Source: an uncultured Lachnospiraceae bacterium (lineage in GTDB: Bacteria > Bacillota > Clostridia > Lachnospirales > Lachnospiraceae). From it: 43,706 nucleotides of DNA. The notes beneath the pieces were generated by a model. That model was not told the origin of the DNA and made no database searches. It saw only the letters and a list, made by a program, of their open reading frames with translations. Of this stretch, positions 23,765 to 33,198 are shown one piece after another (within the stretch, counting starts at the first letter, position 1; every line of letters begins with the position of its first letter). Position numbers and translations under genes: made by a program. The stretch is from the NCBI GenBank assembly GCA_910578405.1, contig CAJTQO010000030.1, forward strand, positions 1 through 43,706, written 5' to 3'.

Positions 23765-25012
23765 ATGAGAGTTTTAGTGGTGGACATAAATTTTGAATAT
23801 AAAAATCCAATGTACCGGCAATTTTATAATCATTTGTCTTACTGTATGGAAGTTGATTATTTTGGGCCTGGATATGTGGATAGGAAAGCGCTGGAAAAAG
23901 GCATTAAACAGTTTTTGCTTGAAAGGGAATGCTATGATTTCATACTTGTCGGAACTTATTTTGTATATTCTGCAGAACTGCAAGGGGCCAGATATAATGC
24001 GTATTTTACACATAGGCGCGTTGTAATTCCATATTACCGTATGAATGATGCATATCAGCGCTGTAGGCGTATTTTAGATGAATTAAAGGATATAGATTCA
24101 GTAATCAGGATTTTTAATTATTATGAAGATTCTGTGTCAATGCCGGACGGAGATTATAGAATTTGCAAGTCATTTTTAGAAGATGGATTTTATTTGTTAA
24201 GCTGGCCAATACAATATATGCAGATTTTTCATGCAAAGAAAATAAGGCAACATCCTGTATTAAATAATAATGCGTATAAATTAGCAAAAGAATACATTTC
24301 GAAGTATATTCCGATACCGATACATGGCATTTCTTATCCTGAGATTTTTGCAAGAAATTATAAGGAAAGAGAGTATGATTGGTGTGTTCCGGGCAATAAG
24401 GATGCAGGCTTGTATAGCGGACGGAATAAAGCGGCATGTATTGCAGAAAAATCGAACTGCAAGGTATGGAATACAGATCCATTTCAAAAGCTTTCCACTT
24501 TTCATATACAAAAAAAACATATGGAATGGTATGAGTTTAATGGAAAAATTGAAAAAGCTGTCAGCAGGGTAATAGGAAAAAATACTTATATTCCATCTTA
24601 TCCTAAATTAATATATATTGCACAATGCCGGGAAAATTATATGGAAAGCATGAGAAGAAGTAAAAAGGTTTATGTTGATGGAGGAATTGGTGAAACCTTT
24701 GTAAGGAAATACTTTGAGGCGTGTGCCTGTGGGGCGTTAATGGTGGCAAAGAGAATACCTGGTTTGGAGGATTTAGGATTTAAGGATGGAGTAAACTGTA
24801 AAATCGTTGAAGAATTTCATGCAGGGATATTGCAAGAGTATATTCCGGATGAAAAGTGTAAAAGACTTGCCAAAGCAGGTCAGCAGCTTATTCTGGATAA
24901 GCATATGATGCACCATCGCGCAGTTGCATTGCGCCAGACGATAGAGGCGATACAGAATGGAACGTATCAAGGAGCATTTTGGAGCGAAGGGAATTATAAC
25001 ATGAAACAGTAG
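23765..25012 (+). CDS. Glycosyltransferase, CgeB/group 1-like
   Basis: About 415 aa. The C-terminal third is the most telling: YVDGGIGETFVRKYFEACACGALMVAKRIPGLEDLGF (from about residue 302) is the nucleotide-sugar binding part of CgeB/Glyco_trans_1_2-like enzymes. The N-terminus (MRVLVVDINFEYKNPMYRQF) fits the first Rossmann half of a GT-B fold. The middle is diverged. Cytoplasmic, no membrane segment. The gene follows the small 100-aa gene by 15 bp. Sugar donor and acceptor are unknown. Confidence 0.7.
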   Translation: MRVLVVDINFEYKNPMYRQFYNHLSYCMEVDYFGPGYVDRKALEKGIKQFLLERECYDFILVGTYFVYSAELQGARYNAYFTHRRVVIPYYRMNDAYQRCRRILDELKDIDSVIRIFNYYEDSVSMPDGDYRICKSFLEDGFYLLSWPIQYMQIFHAKKIRQHPVLNNNAYKLAKEYISKYIPIPIHGISYPEIFARNYKEREYDWCVPGNKDAGLYSGRNKAACIAEKSNCKVWNTDPFQKLSTFHIQKKHMEWYEFNGKIEKAVSRVIGKNTYIPSYPKLIYIAQCRENYMESMRRSKKVYVDGGIGETFVRKYFEACACGALMVAKRIPGLEDLGFKDGVNCKIVEEFHAGILQEYIPDEKCKRLAKAGQQLILDKHMMHHRAVALRQTIEAIQNGTYQGAFWSEGNYNMKQ

Positions 25013-25048
25013 TCTTGATGATTGTTTCTTGCGTCCGCTGGAACAGAG

Positions 25049-25786
25049 ATGGGGTATAAAATGGAATTTACATATAGCGCTTATAAAAAGTTGTTAAAGC
25101 TGTTACAGGATAGTGGATATAAAAATGCACTGTATGACACTTGGAATAATTATGAAAAAACAGTAATATTGCGGCATGACGTGGACTTATCCATTAAGAT
25201 GGCGGTTCCCTTTTCGGAAATTGAAAAAGAAATGGGTATGGAAGCTGTTTATTTTCTTTTATTAAATACTGATTTTTATAATATAGCATCCCATAGTTCT
25301 CGAAAATTAATTGATAAAATATGTAGAAATGGAGGAAAGATAGGACTTCATTTTGATGAGGCGGCATATGGAAGACAGGATATTATCAAGGGCATTCTAA
25401 AAGAAAAGGCAGCTATGGAGAGTGTATTGGACATGCCGATTACTTATGTTTCCATGCACCGGCCTTCCAAAGAGACACTGGAAGCGGATTATCGGATAAA
25501 GGGTATTATAAATTCATATAGCAGAATCTTTTTTCATGAGTTCAAGTATATTTCTGATTCAAGAAGGATGTGGCATGAAAATGTAGAGGAAATTGCAAGG
25601 AGTGGAAAAGAAAGCAGACTGCATATATTGACGCATGCATTTTGGTATAGAGAGTTAGAGGAAGAAGCATCGGAAGCGCTTAAGGAATTTATTTCATCTT
25701 ATAAAGGGCAAGTATATTTAAGTTTGTACAATAACATAAGGGATTTAGATGAATTTCTAAAATTGGAGGAGGTAAAAGATTTATAA
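25049..25786 (+). CDS. Polysaccharide deacetylase-like (NodB-fold) protein
   Basis: Residues about 30-230 show the NodB-type layout: VILRHDVDLSI at the first metal-site Asp, IGLHFDEA, VSMHRPS and a late LHILTHAFWYRE. These match enzymes that deacetylate amino sugars using a metal. There is no signal peptide, so it acts in the cytoplasm on a sugar nucleotide or glycan-protein intermediate, unlike most family members. The start is either ATG 25049 or 25061 (both in frame); a TTG at 25022 is unlikely. Its stop overlaps the next start (TAATG), tying it to the LpxD-like acyltransferase. A deacetylase followed by an acyltransferase would exchange the N-acyl group (inference). Confidence 0.7.
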   Translation: MGYKMEFTYSAYKKLLKLLQDSGYKNALYDTWNNYEKTVILRHDVDLSIKMAVPFSEIEKEMGMEAVYFLLLNTDFYNIASHSSRKLIDKICRNGGKIGLHFDEAAYGRQDIIKGILKEKAAMESVLDMPITYVSMHRPSKETLEADYRIKGIINSYSRIFFHEFKYISDSRRMWHENVEEIARSGKESRLHILTHAFWYRELEEEASEALKEFISSYKGQVYLSLYNNIRDLDEFLKLEEVKDL

Positions 25787-26718
25787 TGACAGATTATGCA
25801 ATTGAGGAAATATTAGCTTCTTTATCTCAGAACAAAATAAAATATGCCTATTACGGGGATAGGAGTATACGGGTTAGCGGTTTTTCACCTATAGTTGATT
25901 ATCAGAGGGGGACGTTGACATGGATAAAATCAAAGGAGAAATATGTTAGTCTGGAATCCCGGGTGGTTTGGAATGAAATTGATCTTGCCGTTATGGATAG
26001 TGATACAAAGCAAAAAACGGATGGAATAAGAAATGCGATTGTATGTGAGAATCCCAAGAATGTTTTTTACACTATTTTGGAAAATTTTTTTACACAGGAG
26101 GAGAAGAGGGATTGTATTGGAAAATATTCCGTCGTGGAATCAGGAGCTAAAATTGAAGTAAATGTATACATAGGCTCTAATTGTTATATTGGAAATAAAG
26201 TAAGGATATGTGAAGGAACAAGGATTGGCAACAACGTGGTGATAGAGGGCAAAGTTTATATTGGCAGAAACTGTCGGATTAAGTCGGGAGCGGTAATAGG
26301 AGGGGATGGATATGGATACAGAAAAGAGAAGGAGGCGTATTATCATACGCATCATTTTGGCGGCGTCAGAATTGGCGATAACGTAGATATTGGTTCAAAC
26401 ACATGCATTGACAAAGGCAGTATGTCGGACACTGTCATAGGATGCGGGAGTAAAATTGATAATTTGTGTCATATTGCACATAATGTCCGGATTGGGAACG
26501 GAGTTATGGTAGTTGCAGGCGCAGTGATAGCCGGAAGCGCTGAGATTGGCGATAATGCTTATATTGCTCCGGGAGCAATTGTGCGTAACCAGATATCCGT
26601 AGGGCAGGGGAGCCTAATCGGGATGGGCGGAGTTTTAACGGAGGATGCCGGAGAGAATTATGTATATATGGGAGTGCCGGCAAAGAGCATTCGAGAAGTG
26701 AAAAATGAGAATTTATAA
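25786..26718 (+). CDS. LpxD-like hexapeptide N-acyltransferase
   Basis: A 310-aa protein with an N-terminal domain of about 100 residues and then hexapeptide repeats (GSNCYIGNKVRICEGTRIGN, GAVIGGDGYGYRKE, GVRIGDNVDIGSNTCIDKGS). The DNLCHIAHNVRIGNG segment matches the catalytic His region of LpxD, which N-acylates an amino-sugar nucleotide with 3-hydroxyacyl-ACP. A Gram-positive host has no lipid A, so a surface-sugar N-acyl role is expected. It overlaps the deacetylase-like gene by one base. It is one of two such proteins in the block (the other at 27846). Confidence 0.82.
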   Translation: MTDYAIEEILASLSQNKIKYAYYGDRSIRVSGFSPIVDYQRGTLTWIKSKEKYVSLESRVVWNEIDLAVMDSDTKQKTDGIRNAIVCENPKNVFYTILENFFTQEEKRDCIGKYSVVESGAKIEVNVYIGSNCYIGNKVRICEGTRIGNNVVIEGKVYIGRNCRIKSGAVIGGDGYGYRKEKEAYYHTHHFGGVRIGDNVDIGSNTCIDKGSMSDTVIGCGSKIDNLCHIAHNVRIGNGVMVVAGAVIAGSAEIGDNAYIAPGAIVRNQISVGQGSLIGMGGVLTEDAGENYVYMGVPAKSIREVKNENL

Positions 26719-26737
26719 TGTGGCGGAGGTACAGAGT

Positions 26738-27811
26738 ATGAAATATGCTTTGATAGGATGCGGAAGAATTTCACCCAATCATATAGCGGCTGCCTTAAAA
26801 AATCAGTTAGAGATTGTGGCTTTATGCGATTGTGAGAGAGCGAATATAGAGGATAAAATAAAAAAATTTGATTTGCCCGATCATGTTCGTATTTATGAAG
26901 ATTATCAAGAGATGCTGTGCAAGGAATCTCCACAACTTGTCGCAATTGCTACAGAAAGTGGGAAACATGCGAGGATTGCTCTGGATTGTATGGATTACGG
27001 GTGTCATTTAATTATTGAAAAGCCGATTGCGCTTTCTTTGGCTGATGCAGATAAAATAATAGAAAAAGCAAAGAAACTGAAACTGAAAGTTTGTGCATGC
27101 CATCAAAATCGTTTTAATAAATCCATCTTGAAAATACGGGAAGCCGTCGAAAAGAACCGTTTCGGAAAAATGATTTATGGGACTGCCCATATCAGGTGGT
27201 GCAGGGATTATGAATATTATGATAGGGCGAAGTGGAGAGGGACATGGGAACAGGACGGGGGCGCCTTAATGAATCAATGCATTCACAATATAGATTTATT
27301 GCGCTGGATGCTTGGTGATGAAGTTCTGGAAGTAGTTGGAATGACGGACAGGCTTCGGCATGATTATATAGAAGCGGAGGATTTGGGGATTGCTTTAATT
27401 CGTTTTAAGAACGGTACATATGGAATTATAGAGGGAACGACGGATGTGTACCCCAAAAATCTAGAAGAAACTTTATATTTATTTGGAGAGAAAGGTACGG
27501 TAAAGGCCGGGGGGCAGTCAGTCAATGTAATAGAGGAGTGGAGATTTTCCGATATGCTGGATGATCCGGAAGAGGTAAAGGCGCAGTTTCATGAAAATCC
27601 GCCCAATGTATATGGGTATGGGCATACTCCTTTGTATGCGGATATCATAGAAGCCATTAAAAATAACAGGGGACCATATGTAAACGCGGAAGCTGGGAAA
27701 AGGGCTTTGGAGTTGGTTCTGGCAATCTATAAATCCTCATTGACAAACGAGATAATTAAATTGCCTTTACAGGAAGGCTCTACTATGGAGTATCAGAAGA
27801 AATTCATTTAG
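26738..27811 (+). CDS. Gfo/Idh/MocA-family sugar oxidoreductase, WlbA/WbpB-like
   Basis: A 357-aa NAD-dependent oxidoreductase. The Rossmann motif is YALIGCGRISPNHIAAAL; the EKPIALSLADAD signature and the CHQNRFNKSI and GGALMNQCIHNIDLLRWMLG (His at the active site) segments are typical. WlbA/WbpB oxidises C3 of UDP-GlcNAc uronic acid so that an aminotransferase can add an amino group. The aminotransferase at 29237 and the acyltransferase at 27846 provide the next two steps. ATG 26738 follows GGAGG at 26725-26729; the earlier in-frame ATG 26705 lies inside the previous gene. No WbpA dehydrogenase is in the window. Confidence 0.85.
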   Translation: MKYALIGCGRISPNHIAAALKNQLEIVALCDCERANIEDKIKKFDLPDHVRIYEDYQEMLCKESPQLVAIATESGKHARIALDCMDYGCHLIIEKPIALSLADADKIIEKAKKLKLKVCACHQNRFNKSILKIREAVEKNRFGKMIYGTAHIRWCRDYEYYDRAKWRGTWEQDGGALMNQCIHNIDLLRWMLGDEVLEVVGMTDRLRHDYIEAEDLGIALIRFKNGTYGIIEGTTDVYPKNLEETLYLFGEKGTVKAGGQSVNVIEEWRFSDMLDDPEEVKAQFHENPPNVYGYGHTPLYADIIEAIKNNRGPYVNAEAGKRALELVLAIYKSSLTNEIIKLPLQEGSTMEYQKKFI

Positions 27812-27845
27812 AACAGGAGATGTGCGGAAGTAGGGAGAAAGAAAC

Positions 27846-28727
27846 ATGGAAAACAGCCAAGCGGAAAATAACGTGACAATCAAGGGGGCTTCTTATATTG
27901 GAGAGCCCAAATCATATACCGTTATGTATATTTCTAAAAAAGTGGAACATCTGCTGAAGAATCTTGAGGGGATAGAAGGCAGTCTGATTTTTGCGGAAGA
28001 AGGGATTGATGTGCCAGACGCTTATGCAGAGAAAAACCGGTTTGTTTATACAGAGAATCCACAAAGGGAATATGCGGAATATATGCAGATTTATGCGGAC
28101 AGAAAATGGAATGCGGATAAAGGGAGGCATTATACGCTGACAAACGAAGGGTATTATTTGGGGGAGAATGCCAAGATAGGAGACAATGCCTGCATAGAGC
28201 CGGGATGTTTAATTGGCCATGATGTAATAATCGGGAAAAACGCACATATAAGGGCTGGGGTTAAGATAAAGAATGCAGTGATTGGAGATGATTTTATCGC
28301 TAATGAAAATGCGGTAATTGGAGCGGACGGGTTTACTATGGCAATTGATTTGAAAGGCAATAAATTCAGGATACCGACGCTTGGAAAAGTTATCATCGGA
28401 AATGGTGTGGAAATAGGGGCTCTTAATAATGTATCTGTAGGTTCAGGAAGGGACACGGTAATAGAAGATTATGTTAAACTGGACGCATTGGTCCATGTCG
28501 GTCATGATGTCAGGATTAAAAAAAATACGGAGGTTACGGCAGGAGTTATTATAAGCGGATTTGCAGTGATAGGAGAGGATGTATTTATCGGTGTGAATGC
28601 ATCCGTAAGAAACCGTGTAGAATTAGCGGATTCCTGTTTTATAGGAATGGGGGCCAATGTGACTAAGTCAGTTAATGGACAGGAAATTGTGGCAGGGAAT
28701 CCGGCCCATCCAATAAGGAAAAAATAA
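27846..28727 (+). CDS. Second LpxD-like hexapeptide acyltransferase
   Basis: A 293-aa protein; residues 100-285 are hexapeptide repeats (LGENAKIGDNACIEPGCLIG, IGADGFTMAID, IGNGVEIGALNNVSVGSGRD) with VHVGHDVRI at the expected catalytic His. The end (IVAGNPAHPIRKK) is the standard GNPA closing turn. It lacks the usual long LpxD N-terminal domain sequence but has about 95 residues there. Placed between the WlbA/WbpB-like oxidoreductase and the MaoC hydratase, it is a candidate WbpD-type 3-N-acyltransferase, possibly using a 3-hydroxyacyl donor. Start ATG 27846 has AGGGAGAAAG upstream. Confidence 0.82.
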   Translation: MENSQAENNVTIKGASYIGEPKSYTVMYISKKVEHLLKNLEGIEGSLIFAEEGIDVPDAYAEKNRFVYTENPQREYAEYMQIYADRKWNADKGRHYTLTNEGYYLGENAKIGDNACIEPGCLIGHDVIIGKNAHIRAGVKIKNAVIGDDFIANENAVIGADGFTMAIDLKGNKFRIPTLGKVIIGNGVEIGALNNVSVGSGRDTVIEDYVKLDALVHVGHDVRIKKNTEVTAGVIISGFAVIGEDVFIGVNASVRNRVELADSCFIGMGANVTKSVNGQEIVAGNPAHPIRKK

Positions 28728-28758
28728 AAGAGGGGACAGGGGATTAAGGTACTGCAAA

Positions 28759-29163
28759 ATGAAGAAGAGTTATGTAATTGGAGAAACGGCAAAAGTTTCT
28801 AAAACGATATCAGAAAGCGATGTGTATTTATTTGCAGAGATTACGGGTGACTTTAATCCAATCCATATAGATAAGGTTGCCGCTGAAAGCTCTGTTTTTG
28901 GAGAAAGAATTGTGCATGGCATTTTGGTTACAGGATTGATATCCAGTGTCATTGGATTAATATATCCGGGCCCAGGAACAATTTATATGCAACAGGACAG
29001 CCGTTTTTTATTGCCAGTAAAAATAGGGGATACCGTGACGGCAAAGGTGACATTGTCAAAAATCATTAATGAGGATAAGGGGATACTGGAATTGCTGACA
29101 GAGGCGTTTAATCAAAATCATGAAAGGGTAATGGAAGGTAAAGCGGTAGTAAAGGTTCCCTGA
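28759..29163 (+). CDS. MaoC-like (R)-specific enoyl-CoA hydratase
   Basis: A 134-aa hot-dog fold hydratase with the catalytic Asp/His motif in FAEITGDFNPIHIDKVAA and VHGILVTGLISSVIG following. The family hydrates enoyl-CoA to (R)-3-hydroxyacyl-CoA. In a glycan island, its product would be a 3-hydroxyacyl donor for N-acylation of an amino sugar by one of the LpxD-like enzymes. This link is inference from position. Polyhydroxyalkanoate synthesis genes are not seen. Confidence 0.82.
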   Translation: MKKSYVIGETAKVSKTISESDVYLFAEITGDFNPIHIDKVAAESSVFGERIVHGILVTGLISSVIGLIYPGPGTIYMQQDSRFLLPVKIGDTVTAKVTLSKIINEDKGILELLTEAFNQNHERVMEGKAVVKVP

Positions 29164-29236
29164 CATGTAATAAAGCTTCTTTGTTTTATCTGTCGCTGAA
29201 GTGCAAATAAGAAATGACGAGGAAGTGTGGGAAGAA

Positions 29237-30361
29237 ATGGAATTCAGAGATTTAAAGATACAATATCAGATTTTAAAACATGACATTGATTTTGTAATGG
29301 AAAAGGTAATGAGCAGGGCGGATTTTATTTCCGGAAAAGAAGTAAAACTATTGGAAGGACAATTGGCAGAATACGTTGGAGTAAAGCATTGCATTACATG
29401 TGGAAATGGAACGGATGCGCTTTCGCTTGCGCTTATGGCATGGGGAATCGGAGAAGGAGATGCTGTGTTTGTCCCGGATTTTACTTTCTTTTCCACAGGA
29501 GAGGCGCCGATGGTTTGTGGGGCAACGCCGGTATTTGTTGATGTGGATAAAACTACATTTAATATTTCGGCGCAAGCATTGGAGCAGGCGATACAGTGGA
29601 TAAAAAAAGAGGGCGCACTACGGCCGAAAGTAATTATTGCGGTGGATTTATTCGGCCAGCCGGCCGATTATGATGCACTTAGGGAAATTGCGGAAAAATA
29701 TGGGTTGTTACTGTTGGAGGATGGGGCACAGGGATTTGGGGGAAGCATACGAAAACAGAAAGCCTGTAGTTTTGGGGACATTTCTACAACTTCTTTTTTT
29801 CCTTCAAAGCCGCTTGGCTGTTATGGGGATGGAGGGGCTGTCTTTACTGACAATGATGAGTGGGCGGAATTAATCCGGTCTTTATGCGTGCATGGGAAGG
29901 GAAAGGATAAGTACGATAATATCCGCATAGGCATGAATTCGAGGCTGGATACATTACAGGCTGCGATTTTACAGGTTAAGCTATGGCAGTTTAATTCTTA
30001 TGAATTACAGCAAGTGAATGCGGTAGCCCGGTGGTATGGGGAATTATTTGATCATAGGGTAATCATTCCCCATATAGAGGAAGACGTTACGTCATCTTGG
30101 GCACAGTATACCATTGTATGTGAAGATAAGGCACAGAGGGAGCGATTGCAAAAAGCATTGAAGGCAGAGGGGGTGCCAACTATGGTGTATTATGCGAAAG
30201 GTTTGCATGAGCAAAAGGCATTTGCGAACAAATATGTGTCTGTAGAAAAGTATGATAATACGCAATATCTGAAGGATAGGGCATTATCGCTTCCTATTCA
30301 TCCATATTTGCGCAAAGAACAGGTAAAGCAGGTGGTGGAATTGATTCAGGAAACAATATAA
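29237..30361 (+). CDS. DegT-family aminotransferase, WbpE-like
   Basis: A 374-aa PLP enzyme. ATG 29237 gives the family-typical start MEFRDLKIQYQILKHDID; an in-frame GTG at 29201 is less likely. Motifs: TCGNGTDALSLAL, LFGQPADYDAL, LLLEDGAQGFGGS (PLP Asp) and TTSFFPSKPLGCYGDGGA (PLP Lys). This S-F-F-P-S-K-P-L-G-C-Y-G-D-G-G pattern is characteristic of WbpE/WlbC-type 3-amino sugar uronic acid enzymes. With the oxidoreductase at 26738 it would build a UDP-2,3-diamino sugar uronate. Confidence 0.88.
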   Translation: MEFRDLKIQYQILKHDIDFVMEKVMSRADFISGKEVKLLEGQLAEYVGVKHCITCGNGTDALSLALMAWGIGEGDAVFVPDFTFFSTGEAPMVCGATPVFVDVDKTTFNISAQALEQAIQWIKKEGALRPKVIIAVDLFGQPADYDALREIAEKYGLLLLEDGAQGFGGSIRKQKACSFGDISTTSFFPSKPLGCYGDGGAVFTDNDEWAELIRSLCVHGKGKDKYDNIRIGMNSRLDTLQAAILQVKLWQFNSYELQQVNAVARWYGELFDHRVIIPHIEEDVTSSWAQYTIVCEDKAQRERLQKALKAEGVPTMVYYAKGLHEQKAFANKYVSVEKYDNTQYLKDRALSLPIHPYLRKEQVKQVVELIQETI

Positions 30362-30392
30362 TGCGTGTATGAAGAAGGAATGGAGGAAAATT

Positions 30393-30836
30393 ATGTCAAA
30401 ACTTCAAATGGTAAAGAAAAAAAATAAGCTGCTGGCAATTATAATCCGTAATGATTATGACTGCGTAGGGGTAGATTTTCTGACGCCAGATGAATATTCA
30501 CAGCAAATCGCATATATGCATCATCCGATGGGGAAAGTCATAGATGCGCATGTGCATAATTTAGTGCATAGGAACGTAGTGCTTACTCAGGAAGTGTTAT
30601 TTGTTAAAAAAGGGAAGCTTCGAATAGATTTTTACGATGATTATCAGGATTATTTAGAAAGTTATACTTTAGCGGAGGGAGACGTCATTCTCCTTACTTC
30701 CGGCGGGCATGGCTTTAAAGTATTGGAAGAAGTGGAAATGATAGAGGTAAAGCAGGGACCGTATTCGGGAGATGCGGATAAAATCAGATTCGCAGGAATT
30801 GAGGATGAATATGTTATTTTAAAAGATAGTGAGTGA
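30393..30836 (+). CDS. Single-domain cupin protein
   Basis: A 147-aa cupin. The first motif IDAHVHNLVHRNVV has three His residues and is followed by TQEVLFVKKGKLRIDFYD; the second motif area is EGDVILLTSGGHGFKVLEEVEM. It may bind metal. ATG 30393 follows GGAGG (30382-30386); an upstream in-frame ATG at 30369 is less likely. Cupins in glycan islands can be sugar isomerases or epimerases, but this one lacks an RmlC- or FdtA-like signature that I can see, so substrate and reaction stay open. Confidence 0.7.
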   Translation: MSKLQMVKKKNKLLAIIIRNDYDCVGVDFLTPDEYSQQIAYMHHPMGKVIDAHVHNLVHRNVVLTQEVLFVKKGKLRIDFYDDYQDYLESYTLAEGDVILLTSGGHGFKVLEEVEMIEVKQGPYSGDADKIRFAGIEDEYVILKDSE

Positions 30837-30862
30837 TGTCAGCAAAAAGGTTGGAGATGATA

Positions 30863-32026
30863 ATGAGGAAAAGAAAGAAAATTGGCTTGATTTTGGTTAC
30901 GGAGCCGCAGCTTGGCGGCACTCATCAGTATGCGTGTCTTATCGCGTCAATTTTATTGAATTACAGGGATAAGTATGAGATTGTGGGATTGTGCAGCAAT
31001 ACTTTTTGGATGAGGTGGTGTAAGAAAAACGGCCTTAGATATATCCGAAGAAGTTGGGAAGATTATACAGACAGAGAAAAGGAATGGGCTATTTGCCATC
31101 CCATTATGAATTCAATATATTGCAATTATATGACTCCGAGTGGAAATGTACTTAGAAAAGAGAAAATTGATTTGTTGATTTGTTGCTTCCAAGGGTTGTT
31201 TCTACCTAATTTCAGAGCAAAGACGATTCATCCGGTACATGATTTGATGCATAAGTATGAACCGGCTTTTCCGGAAGTAAAGGGGATGGAAACAGAAAAA
31301 AGGGAACTTTTTCACAGGAGTCTTGTAAAGTTTGCGGCTGGAGTATTGGTAGATTCCAATATAGGAAGACGGCAGTTTATAGAATCTTATATGGAAGGAA
31401 GCAAAAAAGGGCCATTGATTAAGGTATTGCCGTACATTGCTCCGCAGTATAAAAACCCTTTGGAGGAGTATGTTGAAACGCCGTCAAAATATATTTTTTA
31501 TCCTGCACAATTCTGGACACATAAAAATCATCTTAATTTGCTTAAAGCCGTTCAGATGTTAAAAAGGCAGATACCGGATATTCGCTTAGTTTTAGCGGGA
31601 AGTGAAAAAAATTCATTGCGGGTAGTGAAAGGATTTATAACAGAAAACGGATTAGAGGAAAATGTAATAATTAAGGGGTTTGTCAGCAATGAACAAATAA
31701 TTTATCTGTATAAACATGCAGTCGGATTAATTATGCCATCTTATTTTGGACCGACAAATTTACCGCCGTTAGAAGCTATGGCGCTTGGATGTCCGGTGGC
31801 AGTGGCAAATAATTATGCTATGCCGGAACAGGTGGGAGAGGCTGGTTTACTTTTCCATCCAGATGCGCCAGAGGAAATGGCAGATTGTATTTTGAAGATG
31901 TGGAAGGATGAGAAATTAAGGGAAGAGATGATTATTAAAGGGTATAAAAGAGTGGATGCCTGGAAAGCGGAAGATTTTGAGAGAGAGTTTGTGAAAACGG
32001 TTGATAGGATTCTTGGAATGAAGTAA
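30863..32026 (+). CDS. Family 4-like glycosyltransferase
   Basis: A GT-B glycosyltransferase of about 387 aa. N-terminal KIGLILVTEPQLGGTHQYA is the acceptor-side glycine loop. The C-terminal half has YIFYPAQFWTHKNHLNLLKAV, LVLAGSEKN, IKGFVSNEQIIYLYKHA and PSYFGPTNLPPLEAMALGCPVA, the family E-x7-E-type donor site. ATG 30863 follows GGAG; ATG 30836 overlapping the cupin stop is an alternative. Cytoplasmic; sugar unknown. Confidence 0.88.
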   Translation: MRKRKKIGLILVTEPQLGGTHQYACLIASILLNYRDKYEIVGLCSNTFWMRWCKKNGLRYIRRSWEDYTDREKEWAICHPIMNSIYCNYMTPSGNVLRKEKIDLLICCFQGLFLPNFRAKTIHPVHDLMHKYEPAFPEVKGMETEKRELFHRSLVKFAAGVLVDSNIGRRQFIESYMEGSKKGPLIKVLPYIAPQYKNPLEEYVETPSKYIFYPAQFWTHKNHLNLLKAVQMLKRQIPDIRLVLAGSEKNSLRVVKGFITENGLEENVIIKGFVSNEQIIYLYKHAVGLIMPSYFGPTNLPPLEAMALGCPVAVANNYAMPEQVGEAGLLFHPDAPEEMADCILKMWKDEKLREEMIIKGYKRVDAWKAEDFEREFVKTVDRILGMK

Positions 32027-32037
32027 GAGGAGGAATT

Positions 32038-33186
32038 ATGGATTTTGTGCCTGTGAATGAACCGTTATTGGACGGTAATGAGAAGAAATATTTATGTGAA
32101 TGCATTGATACAGGTTGGATATCTTCGGAGGGGCCTTTCGTAAAGGAATTTGAGCGGAGGATGAGCCAGACAGTCCAGCGCAGATATGGTATTTCAGTTA
32201 CGAATGGGACAGCCGCATTGGAATTGGCAGTTCGGGCATTGGAAATCGGAGAAGGGGATGAAGTGATTATGCCAGCTTTTACGATTATTTCCTGTGCGAG
32301 TGCAGTTACAAGAGTTGGAGCGGTTCCGGCGCTAGTGGACAGTGATATAAATACATGGAATATGAAAATTGATGAGATAGAAAGAAGAATCACTTCAAAA
32401 ACAAAGGCAATTATGGTTGTCCATATTTATGGCCTTCCGGTGGAAATGGAGCCGGTTATTCAGCTTGCAAAGAAGTATGACTTAAAAATTATTGAGGATG
32501 CAGCGCAGATGCATGGACAGACATATAACGGAAAGCCGTGCGGCAGTTTCGGGGACATTAGTGTATTTAGCTTTTATCCAAATAAACATGTGACAACCGG
32601 AGAGGGGGGAATGGTAGTCACAGATAATGAGGAACTGGCTGAACGGTGCCGCTCTTTGAGAAATTTGTGTTTTAGGAATGATATACGTTATGTACATGAT
32701 GAGTTAAGCGGTAATTATCGTTTTACGAATCTGCAGGCAGCAGTGGGCCTTGCGCAACTGGAACGTCTGGATGAGTTTGTGAAACGAAAAAGAAAGATGG
32801 GGAAATATTATACAGAAGCATTGAAGGGTGTTGACGGATTAAAACTTCCGATGGAAAAGACTGAATATGCGGACAACATTTACTGGGTATATGGGATAGT
32901 ATTAGAGCCATATATATCTGTTACGAACAGGGAAATGTGTAAAAAATTAGCCGAAGCTGGTATAGGGAGCAGGACGTTTTTCTGGTGTATGCATGAACAG
33001 CCTGTATACGCGAAGAAGGGTTATTTTCAAGGGGAAAATTATGTAAACGCAGAGCGCCTTGCACGTAAAGGGTTCTATATACCAAGTGGTTTGGCGTTGA
33101 CGGAAAAGCAGATGGAAAGGGTGGTTATTCAAATAAAACGCATTATGAATGAGTTATGTCATTCTGCGAAAGCGGATAGAGTGTGA
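32038..33186 (+). CDS. DegT-family aminotransferase, perosamine-synthase-like
   Basis: A 382-aa PLP aminotransferase. Motifs: VTNGTAALELAVRAL, HIYGLPVEMEPV, IIEDAAQMHGQTY (PLP Asp) and VFSFYPNKHVTTGEGGM (PLP Lys); these are like GDP-perosamine synthase and other 4-keto-6-deoxy sugar C4 aminotransferases. A strong GAGGAGG precedes the start. The required 4,6-dehydratase is not in this window. It lies between a glycosyltransferase and a methyltransferase. Confidence 0.88.
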   Translation: MDFVPVNEPLLDGNEKKYLCECIDTGWISSEGPFVKEFERRMSQTVQRRYGISVTNGTAALELAVRALEIGEGDEVIMPAFTIISCASAVTRVGAVPALVDSDINTWNMKIDEIERRITSKTKAIMVVHIYGLPVEMEPVIQLAKKYDLKIIEDAAQMHGQTYNGKPCGSFGDISVFSFYPNKHVTTGEGGMVVTDNEELAERCRSLRNLCFRNDIRYVHDELSGNYRFTNLQAAVGLAQLERLDEFVKRKRKMGKYYTEALKGVDGLKLPMEKTEYADNIYWVYGIVLEPYISVTNREMCKKLAEAGIGSRTFFWCMHEQPVYAKKGYFQGENYVNAERLARKGFYIPSGLALTEKQMERVVIQIKRIMNELCHSAKADRV

Positions 33187-33198
33187 GGGAGATTTTTT

